DNA of 64,000 bases from Pseudoprimorskyibacter insulae (GTDB taxonomy: Bacteria > Pseudomonadota > Alphaproteobacteria > Rhodobacterales > Rhodobacteraceae), in contig NZ_OMOJ01000002.1 of NCBI RefSeq assembly GCF_900302505.1, positions 1 through 64,000 on the forward strand, given 5' to 3'. Numbering within the stretch: the stretch's first letter is position 1; each line of letters begins with the position of its first letter. A program made the translations under genes and the position numbers. The notes under the pieces were generated by a model. It ran no database searches, was not told the DNA's origin, and saw nothing but the letters and a program-made list of their open reading frames with translations. Positions 19,258 to 28,203 of this stretch are shown piece after piece.

Positions 19258-20130
19258 ATGACCATTTTCAATCTCGGTTCAATCAACGCCGATCTGTTTT
19301 ACGCCCTTCCGCATCTTCCCAAACCCGGCGAAACGCTGGCCTCGACCGAGTATAGCCGCGGCCTTGGCGGCAAGGGGGCGAATATGTCGGTGGCGGCGGC
19401 GCGGGCGGCAGCGCGGGCGGTGCACATCGGGGCCATCGGCGATGATGGCCGCTGGGCGCTGGACCGGCTGACCGAATATGGCGTCGACACCCGGCATATC
19501 GTGCAGGTCGATGTCGCCACAGGCCACGCGCTGATATTGGTGGACCAAGCGGGCGAAAACTCGATCGTCCTTTACCCCGGGGCAAATCAGGCAATCACCG
19601 AAATTCAACTGACCGCCGCGCTGTCCGAGGCAACGGACGCCGACCTATTCATCTGCCAGAACGAAACCAACGCGCAGCGCATGGCGGCGGAAATGGCGTC
19701 GGCCAAGGGCATGAAGGTCGCCTACGCCGCCGCACCGTTCGATGCGGATGCTGTGCAGGCCATTCTACCGCTGCTCGATCTGTTGATTTTGAATGCTGTT
19801 GAGGCCGAACAATTATCAACTGCCACCGGCACACCGATCACCGCCCTGCCCGTGCGCGATATCGTGGTGACGCTGGGCGCGGATGGTTGCGACTGGCACA
19901 ACACCGACACCGCGCAAACACTCCACATTCCGGCATTGCCCGTCACGCCCGTCGACACCACAGGGGCAGGCGATACCTTTACCGGCTACCTGTTGGCGGG
20001 GCTGGATCAGGGGCTGTCGATGGCCGAATCCCTGACGCGCGCGTCCAAAGCCGCCGCGATCATGGTCACCCGGCATGGCACGGCGGATGTGATCCCTGAT
20101 CTCAAGGACGTTCTGGACAGCGGGCTATAG
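19258..20130 (+). CDS. PfkB/ribokinase family sugar kinase
   Basis: A 290-residue kinase of the ribokinase fold. The first signature is GGKGANMSVAAARA at about residues 38-51, and the second is DTTGAGDTFTGYLLAG near residue 235, where GAGD forms the anion hole and the Asp is the catalytic base. It phosphorylates a sugar or nucleoside with ATP. Ribokinase is the closest general match, but no ribose transporter or nucleosidase lies alongside, so the substrate is open. It stands alone between the maeB terminator and the next gene. Confidence 0.82.
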   Translation: MTIFNLGSINADLFYALPHLPKPGETLASTEYSRGLGGKGANMSVAAARAAARAVHIGAIGDDGRWALDRLTEYGVDTRHIVQVDVATGHALILVDQAGENSIVLYPGANQAITEIQLTAALSEATDADLFICQNETNAQRMAAEMASAKGMKVAYAAAPFDADAVQAILPLLDLLILNAVEAEQLSTATGTPITALPVRDIVVTLGADGCDWHNTDTAQTLHIPALPVTPVDTTGAGDTFTGYLLAGLDQGLSMAESLTRASKAAAIMVTRHGTADVIPDLKDVLDSGL

Positions 20131-20291
20131 CCCGTTCGAACACCACTTCAAGACAACACTTTTCAAATACACAAAGCTATCACACCTCTGTGAAGCTAAA
20201 TTTTTTTATGCAACTTAATGTCCGCTTCCTTCGTTTGCTGAGCATGAAGGCCCAACGATGGGCCAACAACAAGCAAGCTTCAGGAGCTTTT

Positions 20292-20708
20292 ATGAAAACG
20301 TTTTTTGCCACAACGACCGCCGCCGCTCTGATCTCAACTGCCGCTTTCGCAGCAGGTCACAGCATGACCCCAATGGTTGAGGCCATGGACCAATCGGTCG
20401 CGAATGGCGTTGTCAGCGCCGCGACGATCATGGCCCCCGCAAATGGCTGGATGGTGGTGCACAAAACCGATGCTGACATGAAACCCGGCCCGGTGGTCGG
20501 CTACGCGCCGCTTCGCGAAGGCGAAAACATCGACGTGGCCGCCATCCTGCAAGAACCTGTCGCCGCTGGTGACATGCTGATGCTGATGGTTCACGGGGAA
20601 GAGGGCGGCATGTCGACCGGCGTGTTTGAATACACCCTTGGCGCAACAGAAGACGGCCCGATCCGGGTTGATGGCGCGCTGGTAATGGCCGTCATCACCG
20701 CCCAGTAA
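20292..20708 (+). CDS. Secreted DUF7282-like protein
   Basis: A 138-residue protein with a clear Sec signal peptide (MKTFFATTTAAALISTAAFA, cleavage before AGH). The mature part has the pattern SVANGVVSAATIMAPANGWMV...KPGPVVGYAP...ENIDV seen in DUF7282 proteins: small periplasmic beta-sandwich domains of unknown role. AGGAG lies five bases before the ATG at 20292, which decides the start over an upstream in-frame codon at 20190. Followed by a bidirectional terminator. No partner genes; no function can be assigned. Confidence 0.75.
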   Translation: MKTFFATTTAAALISTAAFAAGHSMTPMVEAMDQSVANGVVSAATIMAPANGWMVVHKTDADMKPGPVVGYAPLREGENIDVAAILQEPVAAGDMLMLMVHGEEGGMSTGVFEYTLGATEDGPIRVDGALVMAVITAQ

Positions 20709-20727
20709 GTTTCGAAAAACCAAATGA

Positions 20728-20760
20728 AAAGCCCGCCGGACAGATCGTCAGGCGGGCTTT
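20728..20760. terminator. Bidirectional terminator between DUF7282-like gene and argG
   Basis: AAAGCCCGCC (20728-20737) pairs with GGCGGGCTTT (20751-20760) around a 13-base loop. A/T runs flank both sides, and the genes converge on it. Confidence 0.88.
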
Positions 20761-20780
20761 GATTTGGGCAAAAATGCCGA

Positions 20781-22004
20781 TTACTTGATGCGCTTGTTCC
20801 GCGCGGCCAACAGCTTGAGCCGCAGAGCGTTCAGCTGAATAAAGCCAGCGGCGTCTTTCTGATCATAGGCACCCGCGTCGTCTTCGAAGGTCACGTGCGC
20901 TTCGGAATAGAGCGAATGATCCGACCAACGGCCCACACATGTGGCCGCGCCCTTGTACAGCTTCAGCTTAACAGTGCCGGTCACGTGCTCTTGGCTCTTG
21001 TCGATGGCGGCTTGCAGCATCTCACGCTCGGGCGAGAACCAGAAACCGTTGTAGATCAGTTCCGCATAGCGGGGCATCAGGCTATCTTTGAGGTGGCCCG
21101 CGCCGCTGTCCAGCGTGATCTGTTCGATGCCGCGATGCGCCTCAAGCAGGATGGTGCCGCCGGGGGTTTCGTAGATGCCGCGCGACTTCATGCCAACGAA
21201 ACGGTTTTCCACAAAGTCCAAACGACCGATGCCGTGCTTGCGGCCGTATTCATTCAGCTGGGTCAGGATCGTTGCCGGGCTCATCGCCACGCCGTTGATG
21301 CTAACCGCGTCGCCTTTTTCAAAGCCGATTTCGATGAATTCCGGCGTGTCGGGCGCATCCTCGGGGTTCACAGTGCGCTGATACACATAGTCCGGTGCCA
21401 TTTCCGCCGGATCTTCCAGTACTTTACCTTCGGACGAGGTGTGCAGCAGGTTCGCATCGACTGAGAACGGCGCTTCGCCACGCTTGTCCTTGGCAACCGG
21501 GATCTGGTTCTGCTCGGCAAACTCCAGCAGCTTGGTGCGGCTGGTCAGGTTCCATTCGCGCCACGGAGCAATCACTTTGATCGCCGGGTTCAGCGCATAG
21601 GCCGACAGCTCAAAACGCACCTGATCGTTGCCTTTGCCGGTCGCGCCATGCGCAACAGCATCAGCGCCTGTTTCTTCGGCAATCTCAACCAGACGCTTCG
21701 AGATCAGCGGCCGCGCAATCGAAGTGCCCAACAGGTACAGCCCTTCGTACACGGCGTTGGCGCGGAACATCGGGAACACGAAATCACGCACGAATTCTTC
21801 GCGCACGTCTTCAATGTAGATATTCTCAGGCTTGATGCCCAGCATTTCGGCCTTGGCACGCGCCGGTTCCAACTCTTCGCCTTGGCCCAGATCGGCAGTG
21901 AAGGTCACAACCTCACATCCGTATTCGGTTTGCAGCCATTTCAGGATGATCGAGGTATCAAGGCCACCGGAATAGGCCAGAACTACTTTCTTGGGCGCGG
22001 ACAT
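20781..22004 (-). CDS. argG: Argininosuccinate synthase
   Basis: A 407-residue ATP-dependent ligase joining citrulline and aspartate, the seventh step of arginine synthesis. The PP-motif [10 protein letters not shown] near residue 10 binds [16 protein letters not shown] near residue 115 is the citrulline/aspartate signature, and the rest is full length. The frame is open to a TTG at 22019, but the ATG at 22004 has GAAGGAAA upstream and gives the usual [14 protein letters not shown] start. Single gene, not linked to other arg genes here. Confidence 0.96.
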   Translation of the reverse strand: MSAPKKVVLAYSGGLDTSIILKWLQTEYGCEVVTFTADLGQGEELEPARAKAEMLGIKPENIYIEDVREEFVRDFVFPMFRANAVYEGLYLLGTSIARPLISKRLVEIAEETGADAVAHGATGKGNDQVRFELSAYALNPAIKVIAPWREWNLTSRTKLLEFAEQNQIPVAKDKRGEAPFSVDANLLHTSSEGKVLEDPAEMAPDYVYQRTVNPEDAPDTPEFIEIGFEKGDAVSINGVAMSPATILTQLNEYGRKHGIGRLDFVENRFVGMKSRGIYETPGGTILLEAHRGIEQITLDSGAGHLKDSLMPRYAELIYNGFWFSPEREMLQAAIDKSQEHVTGTVKLKLYKGAATCVGRWSDHSLYSEAHVTFEDDAGAYDQKDAAGFIQLNALRLKLLAARNKRIK

Positions 22005-22081
22005 CAGACTTTCCTTCAAAGCGTTTCCCGCGCGGATATCGCTTTTTCACATGCGCTGCAAGGAGTGTGCGGACCCGCGCC

Positions 22082-22843
22082 CTAGTCTGCGGGCCAGTTG
22101 GCTTGGCTAAAGACCCCGCCATCCACCCAGATCGTCTGACCGGTGACAAAGGCGGCTGCGGGCGAGGTCAGAAACAGGACCGGCCCTGCGATATCAGCCT
22201 CAGTTCCGACCCGGCGCAGAGGCGTGATCGCGGCCCATTTCTGATCGTAGCCCGCCAGTTCCTTTTGTGTCCGTTCATTCGTGATCGCACCAGGCGCGAC
22301 ACAGTTCACCCGAATGCCGTGCGGCCCCAATTCCACCGCCGATACTTTGGTGAATTGTTCGACCCCGCCACGCGAGGCCGTGTAATCCACCAATTTCGGG
22401 AAGGCGAGTTTGTTGCAGCCAGACCCGATATTGACGATCGCACCGGGCTTGCCTTCGGCAACCATCAGCCGCGCGGAGGCTTGCGTGTTCAGAAAACACC
22501 CCTTCAGGTTGGTGCGCAGAACATTGTCCCAATTTTCTTCCTCGAGGTCCAACAAGCTTGACCATGTTTGAATGCCCGCATTGTTCACCAAAACGTCAGG
22601 CGCCGCCCCGAACCAATCGCAAACCTGCCCATAGAACGCGTCTACCTGTTCCTTGCGGCCCACATCACAATGCCAGCCTTTTACGGAATGGCCCCCTGCC
22701 GCCATCTCTTGCACCAAGGCATCGGCGGCGACGCTATCATCGAAGTAGTTAAAGGCGACTTTATATCCGTCTGCCGCGAAGGCCCGGACCAATTGCCGCC
22801 CAATGCCTGAACTGCCTCCGGTTATAACTGCAAAATTGGTCAT
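22082..22843 (-). CDS. Short-chain dehydrogenase/reductase (SDR)
   Basis: A 253-residue classical SDR with the cofactor motif GGSSGIGRQ at about residues 9-17 and NNAG in the middle. The active-site tyrosine position reads DYTASRGGVEQF, that is YxxxR instead of the usual YxxxK, so the catalytic lysine appears to be replaced by arginine. The substrate-loop region VNCVAPGAI and the C-terminal VDGG are normal. The ATG at 22843 follows AGGGG; upstream frame to 23041 overlaps the divergent ilvA gene and is not used. Substrate unknown; similar to glucose or 3-oxoacyl reductases. Confidence 0.8.
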   Translation of the reverse strand: MTNFAVITGGSSGIGRQLVRAFAADGYKVAFNYFDDSVAADALVQEMAAGGHSVKGWHCDVGRKEQVDAFYGQVCDWFGAAPDVLVNNAGIQTWSSLLDLEEENWDNVLRTNLKGCFLNTQASARLMVAEGKPGAIVNIGSGCNKLAFPKLVDYTASRGGVEQFTKVSAVELGPHGIRVNCVAPGAITNERTQKELAGYDQKWAAITPLRRVGTEADIAGPVLFLTSPAAAFVTGQTIWVDGGVFSQANWPAD

Positions 22844-22971
22844 GCATGCCCCTGAGATGCGCAAAGTTTTGGTAACGCTATCACAGTGGCCATGCGGGTA
22901 AACGCCTGAAATACGCGCTCCAAGAAATGCAGACACTTGCGCGGGCCTACGCCCTGATCCACAAACAAAGC

Positions 22972-24198
22972 ATGAGTGATTTTCAAGATAAAGCCCGCGC
23001 CGCCACAACCGCCATGCGCGACGTGTTTGACGCGACCCCATTGCAGCGCAACGCCCATCTGTCTGAGATGTTTGGCGCAGATATTTGGCTGAAGCGCGAA
23101 GACCTTAGCCCCGTACGCAGTTACAAACTGCGCGGCGCATTCAATGCCATGCGCAAACGGCCCGACGCGGATTTGTTTGTCTGCGCCAGTGCGGGCAATC
23201 ACGCGCAGGGCGTCGCCTATATGTGCCGTCACTTCGGGCAGCGCGGCGTAATCTTTATGCCCGTCACGACCCCGCAACAGAAGATCCAGAAAACCCGGAT
23301 TTTCGGCGGAAACGCGATCGAAATCCGGCTGGTCGGCGACTATTTCGACGACTGTCTGCGCGCCGCGCAGGCGTTTTGCGCGTCCGAAGGCGGGCATTTC
23401 CTGTCGCCCTTTGACGATGATGATGTGATCGAAGGCCAAGCCACCGTCGGCGTCGAAATAGAGGAGCAACTGGGTCGCGTTCCCGACCATCTGGTCATCC
23501 CTGTTGGCGGTGGCGGGCTTGGTTCCGGGTTGTTGAGCTACTTTGGTCATGACTGCCAATACACCTTTGTCGAACCGGCGGGCGGGGCCTGCCTGCGCGC
23601 TGCGCTGATTGCGGGCAAACCGGTGCCACTGCCACAGGTCAACACCTTCGCCGATGGGGCCGCTGTTGGGCAAATCGGGGTGCGCACCTTTGAATGCCTA
23701 AAGGATGTTGGTCTGGCCAACGCACTGACGGTGCCGGAGGACCGTCTTTGTACCACGATATTGGACATGCTGAACGTAGAAGGCATTGTCTTGGAACCTG
23801 CTGGGGCACTGTCAGTGGACGCGCTGAAAGATCTTGGCCAAGCCATCCGCGGGCGGACTGTCGTATGTGTCACATCGGGTGGGAACTTTGATTTTGAACG
23901 TTTGCCCGAGGTGAAGGAACGGGCGCAGCGCTTCTCGGGGGTCAAGAAATACTATATCCTCCGCCTGCCTCAGCGACCGGGGGCATTGAAGCATTTCCTT
24001 GGCTGCCTTGGCCCTGATGACGATGTGGCACGGTTTGAATACCTAAAGAAATCGGCACGCAACTTCGGTTCTGTCTTGATCGGCATAGAGACGCTGGATC
24101 CTTCGAATTTTGATGTGCTATTGGCCAAGTTGGATGAAGGCGGATATGTCTATCAAGATATCACCGACAACGAAACGCTGGCCCAGTTCGTGATATGA
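22972..24198 (+). CDS. ilvA: Threonine dehydratase, biosynthetic type
   Basis: A 408-residue PLP enzyme deaminating threonine to 2-oxobutanoate, the first step to isoleucine. K52 in SYKLRGAF binds PLP; the phosphate loop is PVGGGGLGSG. The C-terminal about 85 residues (KKYYILRLPQRPGALKHFL onward) form a single ACT-like regulatory domain, as in the shorter IlvA class. An in-frame ATG at 22927 exists, but 22972 gives the usual N-terminus; neither has a strong ribosome site. Its stop overlaps the start of the next gene. Confidence 0.9.
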   Translation: MSDFQDKARAATTAMRDVFDATPLQRNAHLSEMFGADIWLKREDLSPVRSYKLRGAFNAMRKRPDADLFVCASAGNHAQGVAYMCRHFGQRGVIFMPVTTPQQKIQKTRIFGGNAIEIRLVGDYFDDCLRAAQAFCASEGGHFLSPFDDDDVIEGQATVGVEIEEQLGRVPDHLVIPVGGGGLGSGLLSYFGHDCQYTFVEPAGGACLRAALIAGKPVPLPQVNTFADGAAVGQIGVRTFECLKDVGLANALTVPEDRLCTTILDMLNVEGIVLEPAGALSVDALKDLGQAIRGRTVVCVTSGGNFDFERLPEVKERAQRFSGVKKYYILRLPQRPGALKHFLGCLGPDDDVARFEYLKKSARNFGSVLIGIETLDPSNFDVLLAKLDEGGYVYQDITDNETLAQFVI

Positions 24199-25007
24199 TG
24201 GGACTGACGGGGAAGACCGCGCTTGTCACTGGCGCGGCTCAGGGGATCGGGCGGGCCATTGCAACGCAACTGGCCGAGTCCGGTGTACGTGTGATTTTGT
24301 GTGATTTGAGTTTCGAGGCCGCCGCTGCCGCCGCAAAAGCGATTGGGGCAGAAGCTGTTGCTTGCGATGTCCGCGATCCCGTTCAAATTTCCGCTATGAT
24401 AGATGAGGCGCAAAGCCGCCTTGGACACATCGACATTTTGATTTCCAACGCTGGCTTTGCCAGCGGAGAACCCAACGGGCCGACATCGGCCACCGATGAC
24501 CATTGGCAAGCCAACTGGGAAGTGCACGTCATGGCGCATTTGCGGGCGGCGCGGCTTGTATTGCCTGAAATGATCAGGCGCGGGAACGGCTGGGTTGTGA
24601 ACATCGCCTCTGCTGCGGGATTGCTGAGCCAAGTGGGCGATGCCGCCTATTCCGCCACCAAGCATGCCGCCGTCAGTCTGGCACAATCCTTGGCCATAGC
24701 GCATGGACAGCAAGGTATTTCTGTGTCCGTCGTTTGCCCGCTTTATGTGGCCACGCCTTTGCTCGGGTATGGCGAAGGTGATGCGCCGCAAACCGCCGGT
24801 GTGATTTCGGCGAATGACGTGGCCAAGGCCACGATTGAAGGTATGAAAGCGCGGCGTTTTTTGATCTTGCCGCATCCAGAGGCTGCAGCCTTTGCCCAGC
24901 GCCGGATGGAAGATACGGACCGCTGGATAAAAGGCATGCAAAAGGTGCATGACCGCGTCCAAAATTCTGATGCCAAGACGCTGCACGACATTCATAAGCT
25001 GGTCTGA
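24195..25007 (+). CDS. Short-chain dehydrogenase/reductase, coupled to ilvA
   Basis: A 270-residue classical SDR: TGAAQGIGRAIA near residue 12 for NAD(P) binding, SNAG near 88, the catalytic Ser region NIASAAGLL and YSATK with Tyr and Lys in place. The start ATG overlaps the ilvA stop (ATGA), so translation is coupled. Its C-terminus overlaps the 3' end of the convergent Hpt gene by 16 bp. Substrate is unknown. A link to isoleucine metabolism is suggested only by the overlap. Confidence 0.85.
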   Translation: MMGLTGKTALVTGAAQGIGRAIATQLAESGVRVILCDLSFEAAAAAAKAIGAEAVACDVRDPVQISAMIDEAQSRLGHIDILISNAGFASGEPNGPTSATDDHWQANWEVHVMAHLRAARLVLPEMIRRGNGWVVNIASAAGLLSQVGDAAYSATKHAAVSLAQSLAIAHGQQGISVSVVCPLYVATPLLGYGEGDAPQTAGVISANDVAKATIEGMKARRFLILPHPEAAAFAQRRMEDTDRWIKGMQKVHDRVQNSDAKTLHDIHKLV

Positions 25008-25315
25008 GCCGCACCGCTTAGCGCACAGGAAAACTGTTCGCGAAACACCTGGCAGGATGTCTCAAAACAATCCTGAAGCTCGGCCTCTTCAGGCGCACTC
25101 CCTTCCGCACAAAGCGCTACAAAATCGCGGAACCCCAGATTCATCGCACTTCCCCGCAGCGCATGAAGGGCGGCAGGAATTTCCGCGACTGAAGCACTGC
25201 GATAGTCGGCAAGAAGTTGCGACGTTTCAACCAAGAACAGGTCAACAACTTCATCGAAATCATTAGGACCGATTTCTTCATACAATTCCCTGACACGCAT
25301 CCAATCAATTGCCAT
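24992..25315 (-). CDS. Hpt (histidine phosphotransfer) domain protein
   Basis: A 107-residue four-helix Hpt domain. H51 in ALHALRGSAMNLGF matches the phospho-accepting HxLKGS motif. It contains little else, so it is a stand-alone phosphotransfer protein without kinase activity. Divergent from the response regulator-phosphatase gene, 126 bp away, which makes that receiver a likely partner. The 3' end overlaps the convergent SDR gene. The upstream histidine kinase is not in the window. Confidence 0.85.
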   Translation of the reverse strand: MAIDWMRVRELYEEIGPNDFDEVVDLFLVETSQLLADYRSASVAEIPAALHALRGSAMNLGFRDFVALCAEGSAPEEAELQDCFETSCQVFREQFSCALSGAAQTSL

Positions 25316-25441
25316 GACAACCTCCGCTGGAAGAACTTGCAGGCGAAATCATGAAGATTCGGTTTCTATCGCCTGAGAAACTTTTCGCGCTTGTATACGG
25401 ACCATTAACGGACAGCGCGTAGGCTCCAACATGTAAGCAGC

Positions 25442-26725
25442 ATGTTTGAAGGCTCACATTTGCAATATCAGGTCCCTATTTCCAGACAGGCGGACACACC
25501 TACGATTCGCCGCGCATTGATCGTTGACGACAGCGAATTGCAGCGTCGGATCTTGCGGGCCATGTTGAATCGTACTGGATTTGAGGTGTTCGAAGCGGCA
25601 AGCGGCCAAGACGCGCTGAACATTTGCGCTGAACACCACCCGGACTTGGTTCTGTCGGACTGGATGATGCCAGGAATGGACGGGTTGGAGTTTTGCCGTG
25701 AATTCAGACGGATGGAGAGGGAGAGCTATGGATATTTTATCCTACTGACCGCCAAACAGGATAAGGAAGAGGTCGCGCGTGGGCTGGATGCGGGCGCGGA
25801 TGATTTTCTATCGAAACCGATCAATGGCAGCGAATTGCGGGCAAGGATCAATGCCGGAGATCGCATTTTGCGCATGCAGCAAGAACTGTCTGAGAAGAAC
25901 GCGGTCATTTCCGAAACTCTCACAGTCGTTCGCAAACTATACGATGATATCGACAAAGACCTGCAACAGGCGCGGCGCATTCAGGAGTCCCTTGTTCCAG
26001 CCCGGCAAATGACCTTGAGGGGATCGCGTGTCAGCTTGCTGTTGCGACCTTGCGGTCACGTTGGGGGGGATCTTGTCGGAATGTTCACGCCAGGCGATTG
26101 TCGGCTTGGGATGTACAATATTGATGTGTCAGGCCACGGCATTACGTCGGCAATGATTACCGCACGTGTCGCGGGCTATCTGAGCAGCGAATTCCCTGAA
26201 CAGAACCTTGCCCTTGAACCTAGGTTCAATAAATATTTCGCGCTGCGCGACCCGACGGACGTAGCTCAACGGCTGAACAGGCGCCTTATGGCGGACCATG
26301 GCGTTAACGAATACCTGACCATGGCTTATGCCAATGTCGACATGGCCTCAGGTCTGGTGAAATTCGTGCAAGCCGGGCATCCCCCGCCTTTGCTGATGGC
26401 CGCGGATGGCAGCAGCCGGTTCATTGGCGATGGCGGCATGCCGATCGGTCTGCTACCGGACCCGGAGTTGGAAACCACCACTCTTCGGATGAACCCCGGC
26501 GACCAACTACTTTTCTATTCCGACGGGATCACAGAATGCATCCTAAAGAACGGGAACATGCTTGAGGAGGAAGGGCTTCAACGCCTGGTGACGAATCTGC
26601 CGGACAGTCCAGGGTCGGAATTTCTGGACGATCTATATTGGGCGCTGTGCCAAATGGCGCGGGATCCAACGGACCTGAAAGACGACGTTTCCGCCGTCTT
26701 GCTAGAATATCAACCGAACACCTGA
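25442..26725 (+). CDS. Response regulator with C-terminal PP2C-type serine phosphatase (RsbU/SpoIIE-like)
   Basis: A 427-residue protein. Residues about 24-140 are a receiver with D73 in LSDWMMPGMDG and the usual Thr/Lys positions (LLTA, SKPI). A coiled linker follows (about 145-190), then a PP2C/SpoIIE phosphatase with GGDLVG, DVSGHGITSAM, GHPPPLL, FYSDGITE and a terminal DDVSAVLL, all metal-binding positions present. Such proteins dephosphorylate an anti-sigma-factor antagonist when phosphorylated. No STAS or anti-sigma gene lies nearby. The divergent Hpt gene probably feeds the receiver. The 3' end overlaps the convergent Nudix gene by 16 bp. Confidence 0.88.
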   Translation: MFEGSHLQYQVPISRQADTPTIRRALIVDDSELQRRILRAMLNRTGFEVFEAASGQDALNICAEHHPDLVLSDWMMPGMDGLEFCREFRRMERESYGYFILLTAKQDKEEVARGLDAGADDFLSKPINGSELRARINAGDRILRMQQELSEKNAVISETLTVVRKLYDDIDKDLQQARRIQESLVPARQMTLRGSRVSLLLRPCGHVGGDLVGMFTPGDCRLGMYNIDVSGHGITSAMITARVAGYLSSEFPEQNLALEPRFNKYFALRDPTDVAQRLNRRLMADHGVNEYLTMAYANVDMASGLVKFVQAGHPPPLLMAADGSSRFIGDGGMPIGLLPDPELETTTLRMNPGDQLLFYSDGITECILKNGNMLEEEGLQRLVTNLPDSPGSEFLDDLYWALCQMARDPTDLKDDVSAVLLEYQPNT

Positions 26726-27147
26726 TGTACGAAATGCCGATCACCGTCATTGCCCAGCATTTCCAGCGCAACGTCAACCGGCATCCAAAGGGCTGTGTGC
26801 CCCGGCTCGGTCGGGGGGCCGTGGGGGCGAACGGGATCAGCGATGTAAATCGTACAAAGCTTCTCGGCCCAGCGATCGTATTCAGGCATATAGGTAAATC
26901 TGCGAAAGGCACCGATGCGGCGCGGCGCGGCGATCCGCCAACCAGTTTCCTCAAAAACCTCGCGGTGCAGCGCGGCAATAGGATGTTCGCCGGGGTCGAT
27001 GCCACCGCCTGGCAATTGAAACTCGGGCGTCGGCTCTTGTTGATGTGTCACCAGAAGGCCCGCCGCCCCCGGCAAAATGGCATAAACGCCGTGCCGGATC
27101 GAATAAGACTTACCAGCCAAAGGGGGATCGCCCACGCGTAGAATCAT
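26710..27147 (-). CDS. Nudix hydrolase
   Basis: A 145-residue protein with a complete Nudix box, GGGIDPGEHPIAALHREVFEETGW (23-24 residues, about positions 48-71), which binds Mg2+ and hydrolyses a nucleoside diphosphate linked to another moiety. QLPGGG precedes it in normal spacing. The substrate is not evident; MutT-like nucleotide clean-up or ADP-ribose are possible. It diverges from hslO, and its first codons lie just upstream of the heat-shock promoter. Confidence 0.85.
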   Translation of the reverse strand: MILRVGDPPLAGKSYSIRHGVYAILPGAAGLLVTHQQEPTPEFQLPGGGIDPGEHPIAALHREVFEETGWRIAAPRRIGAFRRFTYMPEYDRWAEKLCTIYIADPVRPHGPPTEPGHTALWMPVDVALEMLGNDGDRHFVHQVFG

Positions 27148-27155
27148 GTTCGCCT

Positions 27156-27183
27156 CTTGGTCAGCGGGTTGCCGTACCTATAT
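27156..27183 (+). promoter_or_regulatory. Sigma-32 (RpoH) type promoter of hslO
   Basis: CTTG at 27156-27159, a 17-base spacer, then CCTATAT at 27177-27183. This fits the alphaproteobacterial heat-shock consensus CTTG-N17-18-CYTATNT. The hslO start is 39 bases further on, and Hsp33 is a known heat-shock protein. Confidence 0.75.
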
Positions 27184-27222
27184 TGTCGCGATATGCCAAA
27201 TAGCGGCAGATAAGGAAACCCC

Positions 27223-28203
27223 ATGACACTCGGAAACAAAATCGCCTGGGACGATACAGTCCTGCCGTTTCAGTTGGATGCCTCGGACATGCGCGGCCGG
27301 ATCGCCCGGCTGGACGGCGTGCTGAGCGGCGTCCTGAAACAGCATGCGTATCCGCCGCAGGTCGAGGCGCTTGTCGCCGAGATGGCGCTTTTGACGGCAC
27401 TGATCGGACAGACAATTAAACTGCGCTGGAAACTGTCGTTGCAGGTGCAAACCCGTGGCGCTGTGCGAATGATCGCGACCGATTACTACGGCCCAACCAA
27501 GGAAGGCGAACCGGCACGCATCCGGGCCTATGCCAGCTTTGACGCCGACCGCATCACCGATCAGGCGCCGTTTGAACAGCTTGGCGACGGGTATTTCGCC
27601 ATCCTGATCGACCAAGGCGAAGGCACGAAACCCTATCAGGGCATCACGGGCATCGCCGGCAATTCGCTAAGCGACTGTGCCGAGGCCTATTTTGCTCAGT
27701 CGGAACAGCTGCCGACCAAATTCAAGCTGGCATTCGGCAAGTCGATTGAACCGGGCGTTGCCGAACATTGGCGCGCAGGTGGCATCATGTTGCAACATAT
27801 GCCCAAAGCCTCGCCTCTGGGCGCGGCGGCCCTGCTGGACCCGTCGATTTCCGAAGCGGCAAACCGCAATTCGGATGATGATGAGGAAAACTGGAACCGC
27901 GTGAACTTCCACCTCGCCACGGTTGAGGAGTTGGAGTTGATCGGCCCGTCCGTCACGCCAGCCGAATTGCTGGTGCGTCTGTTCCACGAAGAACAGCCGC
28001 GCGTCTATGAGGCACAGCCGGTCAAGTTTGGTTGCACTTGTTCGGAAGACCGCGTGCGGCAAAGCCTGTCGATCTATTCGGCAAAGGACATCGCGCATAT
28101 GACAACGCCCGACGGTAAAGTGACGGCGGATTGTCAGTTCTGTAGTGCGCATTACGTTTTGGATCCGACCACCGTCGGGTTTCAGGCGAAGAAGGATGAC
28201 TGA
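27223..28203 (+). CDS. hslO: Hsp33 redox-regulated chaperone
   Basis: A 326-residue holdase that is activated by oxidative stress. The C-terminal redox switch is present: a CxC pair in FGCTCSEDRV (about residues 270-272) and a CxxC pair in ADCQFCSAH (about 303-306), which together bind zinc when reduced. The N-terminal domain is the folded chaperone part. It heads a tight cluster: the CoA pyrophosphatase gene overlaps its end by 8 bp and cca overlaps that one. A consensus heat-shock promoter lies upstream. Confidence 0.93.
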   Translation: MTLGNKIAWDDTVLPFQLDASDMRGRIARLDGVLSGVLKQHAYPPQVEALVAEMALLTALIGQTIKLRWKLSLQVQTRGAVRMIATDYYGPTKEGEPARIRAYASFDADRITDQAPFEQLGDGYFAILIDQGEGTKPYQGITGIAGNSLSDCAEAYFAQSEQLPTKFKLAFGKSIEPGVAEHWRAGGIMLQHMPKASPLGAAALLDPSISEAANRNSDDDEENWNRVNFHLATVEELELIGPSVTPAELLVRLFHEEQPRVYEAQPVKFGCTCSEDRVRQSLSIYSAKDIAHMTTPDGKVTADCQFCSAHYVLDPTTVGFQAKKDD

